A DNA stretch of 36,282 nt, taken from contig CAZYPK010000037.1 in assembly GCA_964649195.1 (NCBI GenBank), positions 1 to 36,282 of the forward strand. The letters run 5' to 3'. This document shows, in pieces, positions 32,828-36,282 of this stretch. The notes beneath the pieces are model-generated. The model was not told the DNA's origin, did no database searches, and worked only from the letters and a program-made list of their open reading frames with translations. The stretch comes from JTS-RE9 sp964649195 (GTDB lineage Bacteria > Planctomycetota > Phycisphaerae > Phycisphaerales > Phycisphaeraceae). A program made the translations under genes and the position numbers. How positions within the stretch are numbered: the first letter of the stretch is position 1; each line of letters starts with the position of its first letter.

Positions 32828-34507
32828 TCACTTGTTGCGCATCATGCCTTGCACTTGCGGGGACTTGGGGACGTAGGCGGGACGCACCGCTCCGAAGAGC
32901 CGGGCGAAGCCTGCGGTGCCCACCTGCGGCTCGACCAGCGAGTTGCCGCCTTCGAGGATGTGCATGCCCGCGAAGCCGCCCTGGTCTTCTACGGAAAGGG
33001 CGATGCCTTCGGTTCGGTAGAGATTTTCAAGCTCGGCAGGCGTGAACGATCCCACGCCCGGCTGATTCGCATAGGAGGCCAGCACACGCGGATCAGGGCG
33101 GCGCACATCGTTGCCGCCGAGAATGTAAGGCAGCGGCGATGCGGAGACATTGTTCAGTTGCGTGCTCACATAATTGATCTGCCCCGATGCCGCCCAGCCC
33201 GGCGGCGGGCCGGAGACCGTGGGCATGCCCGCGACGAGGCGGACATATCGCAGCTGCGCCGGCTGCCCCAGCGGCGGCGGGGCGAGGCCGGCCAGAACCA
33301 TCTGCGAGCTGGGCCTTCCCTGCACCTGCACGGAAATCTTCGCGTTGGGGCCGGCGATCATCAGCGGCACGACGTAAACACGCTGGGGCATGACGTTGCA
33401 GTACCGCGTGTCGGCATGCGAGCTGATCTTCATCAGCGCGCCGGCCGCCATGAGTCCCACGCCGATGAGGGCCGCCTCGCTGCTGTCCTGATTCAGCGCG
33501 ACAGCCGTGGTGATCGCCCCGCCGGTGAGCAGCACATTACCGATGAGGCTCTTGGCTTCGCGGACATCCTCAAGGTTGTTCCACATGTGGTCGGCGGACA
33601 TGGCGTTGACATCGCAGACGACGGGGTACTGCGCCTGCCCGCCGCCTGCCGCGGAGACGAGCAGCGGCGAGGCGTCGCTGCGGAAGAGCGGCTCGAACTT
33701 GCTCAGGGCGTTGTCGGGACCGTAGGCGATTTTCTTCGGTCCCAGGCCGTGGCTGACGACGAGGATGGTGTTGTACTGGCCGCTCTTGAGCTGATCGACG
33801 AGCGGGCGCAGGTTGGGATCGATCTGGGCGGCGACGTTGTAGAAGTCGTCGGCTTCCTGCCGGCGATTGAGCTGCGCGCTGGCCAGGCCGTGCAGGATGT
33901 AGCCGAGGGTGAAGTTGGATTCGCGCACGGCATAACCGCTGTTGATGTAGTCATCCCTGGCGGCGGGTTTGCCCTCGGCCTTGCGTTCGGCCTCGATGGA
34001 TCGCTGGGCGATTTCGAGGGTGTTGATGCGCTCGCCTTTTTCGTTCCGGCCGAAGTCGCGCAGCTGAAAAAGCGAGCCGGCGGCGGCGGCGCGGGTGTTG
34101 TCCCATTGATTGAGCTGCGCCTGCTGGATGCCGTAGTAGGCGAAGGCCAGGGCCTGTTCGAAAGGTTCGCCCTTCCAGATTTTCACATCCTCGTTGAAGA
34201 CGACGGAGGCGACGGTCTTGTCGGCGTTGATGCCTTGCGTTCGCAGGGTTTCATAAACCTCTTCGAAGGCGATCTGCGCCGAGGCGGGGTGACCGTCGGC
34301 CACGGTGAGGATGCCCAGCATCATGCGGTCGAGCAGGTACTCGCGTTCGCTGCGGTTTTTGTTGAGGTTTTTGCGGACGTAGGTGCGGGCCTTGCCGTAT
34401 TCGCCCTGCATCACCGGGGAGGTGACATCGAGGGTGCGATTGACATGGCAGCCTGGGAGGGGCAGGAGCAGGAGCAGGAGCAGGAGTGGCAGGCGATGGT
34501 CGGTCAT
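32828..34507 (-). CDS. COG3014-like lipoprotein
   Basis: A large exported lipoprotein. The signal peptide is unusual: an uninterrupted Leu run then PLPGC, lipobox Cys20. The Leu run is encoded by a (CTCCTG)-type 6-bp array. Residues ~25-260 are helical with TPR-like character (FEQALAFAYYGIQQAQLNQWDNTR and related segments). The C-terminal half is mixed alpha/beta. The COG3014 assignment rests on length, helical N-terminus and neighbourhood with LpoB- and YcfL-like genes, so it is moderate. Function is unknown; an outer-membrane scaffold for the LpoB-like proteins is conceivable. Confidence 0.78.
   Translation of the reverse strand: MTDHRLPLLLLLLLLPLPGCHVNRTLDVTSPVMQGEYGKARTYVRKNLNKNRSEREYLLDRMMLGILTVADGHPASAQIAFEEVYETLRTQGINADKTVASVVFNEDVKIWKGEPFEQALAFAYYGIQQAQLNQWDNTRAAAAGSLFQLRDFGRNEKGERINTLEIAQRSIEAERKAEGKPAARDDYINSGYAVRESNFTLGYILHGLASAQLNRRQEADDFYNVAAQIDPNLRPLVDQLKSGQYNTILVVSHGLGPKKIAYGPDNALSKFEPLFRSDASPLLVSAAGGGQAQYPVVCDVNAMSADHMWNNLEDVREAKSLIGNVLLTGGAITTAVALNQDSSEAALIGVGLMAAGALMKISSHADTRYCNVMPQRVYVVPLMIAGPNAKISVQVQGRPSSQMVLAGLAPPPLGQPAQLRYVRLVAGMPTVSGPPPGWAASGQINYVSTQLNNVSASPLPYILGGNDVRRPDPRVLASYANQPGVGSFTPAELENLYRTEGIALSVEDQGGFAGMHILEGGNSLVEPQVGTAGFARLFGAVRPAYVPKSPQVQGMMRNK
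34461..34492 (-). repeat. Hexamer array GAGCAG encoding the signal peptide core
   Basis: Four direct GAGCAG/GAGTGG-type units within the signal peptide of the COG3014-like gene. The same 6-bp unit forms intergenic arms at 26775 and 27925. Six-base slippage would lengthen or shorten the Leu run by two residues without changing frame. Confidence 0.75.
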
Positions 34508-34638
34508 GCGGAGAACCTATTTAGCCGCGGGGCTTGCCCCGCGAAGTTTTGGCTGCGGGACACGTTCCGCGAAGTTGATGTGTGATGGACATCGACAAAA
34601 GCTTGCGGACTTCGTTCGGCGAGGCGAACGGCCAACGG
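34508..34638. other. Intergenic hairpin region
   Basis: Contains a perfect palindrome CGCGGGGC, loop TT, GCCCCGCG at 34526-34543, and an inexact relative (GCGGGACACGTTCCGCG) just after. No T run follows on either strand, so it is not a typical terminator. No gene is seen. Confidence 0.5.
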
Positions 34639-35205
34639 TCAATCCCACACGTGCCCGGTGGCCTGCCGCTTGTATTCGAACCGGTCGGTCCATTCGGGCA
34701 CGCCGGTGGCCAGGTTCATCATTTCGAATTCGCAGTAGTAGGTGTCGGTTCGATGGGTGGCGTCGGCCCGTTCGCTGCCGATGAACTTCGCGGTCATCTG
34801 GTGCGTGGGGGTTCGCCGGTCGCCGAAGGCGGGATCGTCGCTCACGTCGATGTTCGGATTGTTGCGGATGGCGTCGAGCCGTTCGCGCGGGATGACGAAG
34901 ACGATGTTCTTCTGCTGCGACATGGCGCGGATCGGCAGCGAGGAGCGCAGCCTTTGAATCACATACCAGCGCTCCGATTCGGTGATGATGTCCTTGGTCA
35001 GGTTCTGCACGCGATCGATGGAGATCACCCACGACTCGCTGGCCGGGGTGCGGTCGCGCAAGGCGTCGCTCCGGGCCAGGCTCTGCGCCATCGCCTCGCT
35101 CATCTCGGTGAAGTCCTCGGCGGTCATCCGCGTGGACTGCGGCTTGGTGGTGGCGCAGGAACAGAGGAGGGACAACATCAAGATGAGCAGAGTTCGTGTA
35201 GGCAT
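34639..35205 (-). CDS. LpoB-like lipoprotein
   Basis: Related to LpoB, the outer-membrane lipoprotein that activates a class A penicillin-binding protein in enterobacteria. ATG 35205 opens a short lipoprotein signal (LLCSC, Cys17). The body has the family features: SWVISIDRVQNLTKDI near 60-75, a strand-helix core, HQMTAKFIGS and a final WTDRFEYKRQ strand. At 188 aa it is close to LpoB length. It is upstream of the COG3014-like and YcfL-like genes and downstream of a paralogue. Whether it regulates peptidoglycan synthesis here is inferred from the family only. Confidence 0.82.
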   Translation of the reverse strand: MPTRTLLILMLSLLCSCATTKPQSTRMTAEDFTEMSEAMAQSLARSDALRDRTPASESWVISIDRVQNLTKDIITESERWYVIQRLRSSLPIRAMSQQKNIVFVIPRERLDAIRNNPNIDVSDDPAFGDRRTPTHQMTAKFIGSERADATHRTDTYYCEFEMMNLATGVPEWTDRFEYKRQATGHVWD

Positions 35206-35207
35206 AA

Positions 35208-35376
35208 ATTGATTTTCAAATCCATCAGATTTCAAATCTCAAATCTCAAATGGGACTTCTGGATAACCCACCGATGGACGTTGCTACGCCGCAAGCGGCT
35301 TGGGTGTGAGGTTATTCGGGAATCTCAAATCTCAAATCTCAAATTTCAAATCCCCAATCCGAAATCCGAATTTTCC
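35208..35376. repeat. CTCAAAT/GAAATCC heptad arrays around a small palindrome
   Basis: Array TCAAATC (35214-35250), a centre with GGATAACCC..GGGTGTGAGGTTATT (35271-35315), and a second array CTCAAAT/TTCAAAT/CCGAAAT (35320-35372). The two arrays run in the same direction, unlike the mirrored blocks elsewhere. It lies between the two LpoB-like genes. Confidence 0.7.
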
Positions 35377-35379
35377 TCC

Positions 35380-35988
35380 TCACCCTCCCTGAATCTGCTT
35401 GATCTCGTAGCGGTTGCTGAAGATGATTTCGTTGCTGGAGAAGGAGACGAGCTGGGCTTCGAGGTAGTACTGGTTCACGCCGCCGCGGTTGATGCGATAG
35501 ACATCCATGTTGACGGTGAAGGTGCGGCTGGGATCGTAGAACTCGGGGCCTGCGGGGTTGTTGACGGTGCCCACGCCTTCGCGTGCCACCAGCGCCGCCA
35601 TGCGGGCGCGGTTTTCGACCCAGGCGACCTTGCCGTGCACGTAGCGGGAGGAGAGCAGGCTGTTGCGGATGCGCGAGCGGGCCATCTCGAACTCATCGGA
35701 GGCGACGATCTGGGTCTTGTTGTTGATGTCGCCGAGGATGACGGTCGAGCGCACGCCGCCTGCGCCGATCTCCGGCAGGTCGGCCAGGTCCTGCGCAAAC
35801 TGCTGGGCGACCTGATCGGAAAACTCCATCAGTCCCACCGGCAGGATGCGCGGATCGTTGCGCTCGGCCTGCGTGGAGCGCGAGGGGTCGATCCGGCCCG
35901 TGTCCGAACCCTTGGGCATCTGCTGGCAACCCAGCGATGCGGCCAGAACAAGGGCGGGAAGGAACGCTGTCAAACGAAGTGAAAACAT
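35380..35988 (-). CDS. Second LpoB-like lipoprotein
   Basis: A paralogue of the gene at 34639. ATG 35988, preceded by GAAAGG, opens a signal peptide ending SLGCQQ (Cys21; the -3 residue is not the usual Leu). The mature part shows the LpoB pattern: STVILGDINNKTQ, a helix with SRIRNSLLSS, and the C-terminal YYLEAQLVSFSSNEIIFSNR. At 202 aa it is slightly longer than its neighbour. It is first in the minus-strand lipoprotein group. A long open frame to 36258 exists upstream but lacks a signal peptide at its start and is rejected. Confidence 0.82.
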   Translation of the reverse strand: MFSLRLTAFLPALVLAASLGCQQMPKGSDTGRIDPSRSTQAERNDPRILPVGLMEFSDQVAQQFAQDLADLPEIGAGGVRSTVILGDINNKTQIVASDEFEMARSRIRNSLLSSRYVHGKVAWVENRARMAALVAREGVGTVNNPAGPEFYDPSRTFTVNMDVYRINRGGVNQYYLEAQLVSFSSNEIIFSNRYEIKQIQGG

Positions 35989-36169
35989 CGGTACGCCTTT
36001 CTCGAAAGGAAACGGCAAGCCCTTGGCGATCTGCCTTCGGGCCTCTGTTTTGTCGCGATGCCTTGCATCGACATCCACCTTGAAGCACGCCACACGTGCG
36101 ACCGGTTCAATGACTGTACCCTCGACGCGGCATCGTGTCATCATGCGAGGGGGAAGCCCAGGGTAAAAA

Positions 36170-36282
36170 CATATGGGAGGGCGAGGCTCCCGCTGGGAGG
36201 GCGAGGCTCCCGCCGAGCCGATTCGGTTGCGATGGCCCCGCTTTGGGGGCCTGAGCAAACGAAACTCGCGCGGCAGGCGAAC
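36170..36282. mobile_element. MITE-like element, family B (copy 2, cut by window end)
   Basis: Starts CATATGGGAGGGCGAGGCTC with the GGGAGGGCGAGGCTCCCG unit duplicated, then CCGAGCCG and a GGCCCC..GGGGCC hairpin. The motif CTGAGC, AAACTCGCGCGG also occurs in the 1623-1858 copy. It is truncated by the window edge. Confidence 0.6.

Noticed and set aside
34526..34543. Intrinsic terminator after the LpoB-like gene
   Set aside because: A perfect stem is present but no T run follows on either strand.
35989..36258. N-terminal extension of the second LpoB-like gene
   Set aside because: It runs through the family B repeat and puts the signal peptide in the middle of the protein.

Overview
The window is high-GC bacterial DNA, most likely from a planctomycete (Planctomycetota, possibly Phycisphaerae). 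The main evidence is a secreted protein ending in the heme-binding domain typical of planctomycetes and verrucomicrobia, here fused to HEAT-like and cupredoxin parts, plus a zinc-ribbon/transmembrane protein of a kind common in that phylum. The phylum call is an inference from protein style; no rRNA is present.

Layout, left to right. A CDS tail and a zinc-ribbon membrane protein (1-1620), then a secreted esterase (1983-2762), gpsA (2926-3963, minus), an M48 metalloprotease (4219-4962) and the HEAT/cupredoxin/cytochrome c protein (5056-7044). A minus-strand run follows (7228-12931). In transcription order it holds a DUF4230-like membrane protein, a nucleoside-phosphorylase-fold protein with an unknown 215-aa partner, a PAS-PAS histidine kinase and two FixJ-type response regulators. 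The plus strand then carries a NUDIX hydrolase, an AddB/AddA-type helicase-nuclease pair (13950-20155), two ABC exporters flanking a secreted PHP-domain protein (20310-26095) and mtnA (28310-29386). A Ser-rich protein, an EamA transporter, a flagellin and tRNA-Ser(UGA) are on the minus strand. The right end is a minus-strand group of four lipoprotein genes resembling LpoB (two copies), a COG3014-type protein and YcfL.

The most striking content is non-genic. Almost every intergenic gap is packed with four or five families of small repeated elements: two MITE-like palindromes, two REP-like hairpins and a third conserved core. These are combined with many degenerate tandem arrays of 7-bp (sometimes 6- or 8-bp) units. 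The arrays are often mirrored around a centre, giving nested palindromes, and in places are separated by C6/G6 tracts. Three conserved genes (both ABC exporters and mtnA) carry such arrays in frame in predicted surface loops or linkers. The arrays resemble the heptanucleotide STRR repeats of heterocystous cyanobacteria in unit size. The nested-palindrome layout and the in-frame invasion of genes are the best candidates here for an undescribed system.

A second candidate is the lower-GC pair at 10666-12139, a phosphorylase-fold protein with an unknown partner. It could be an acquired defence module, since nucleosidases of this fold act as antiphage effectors, but this is inference only.
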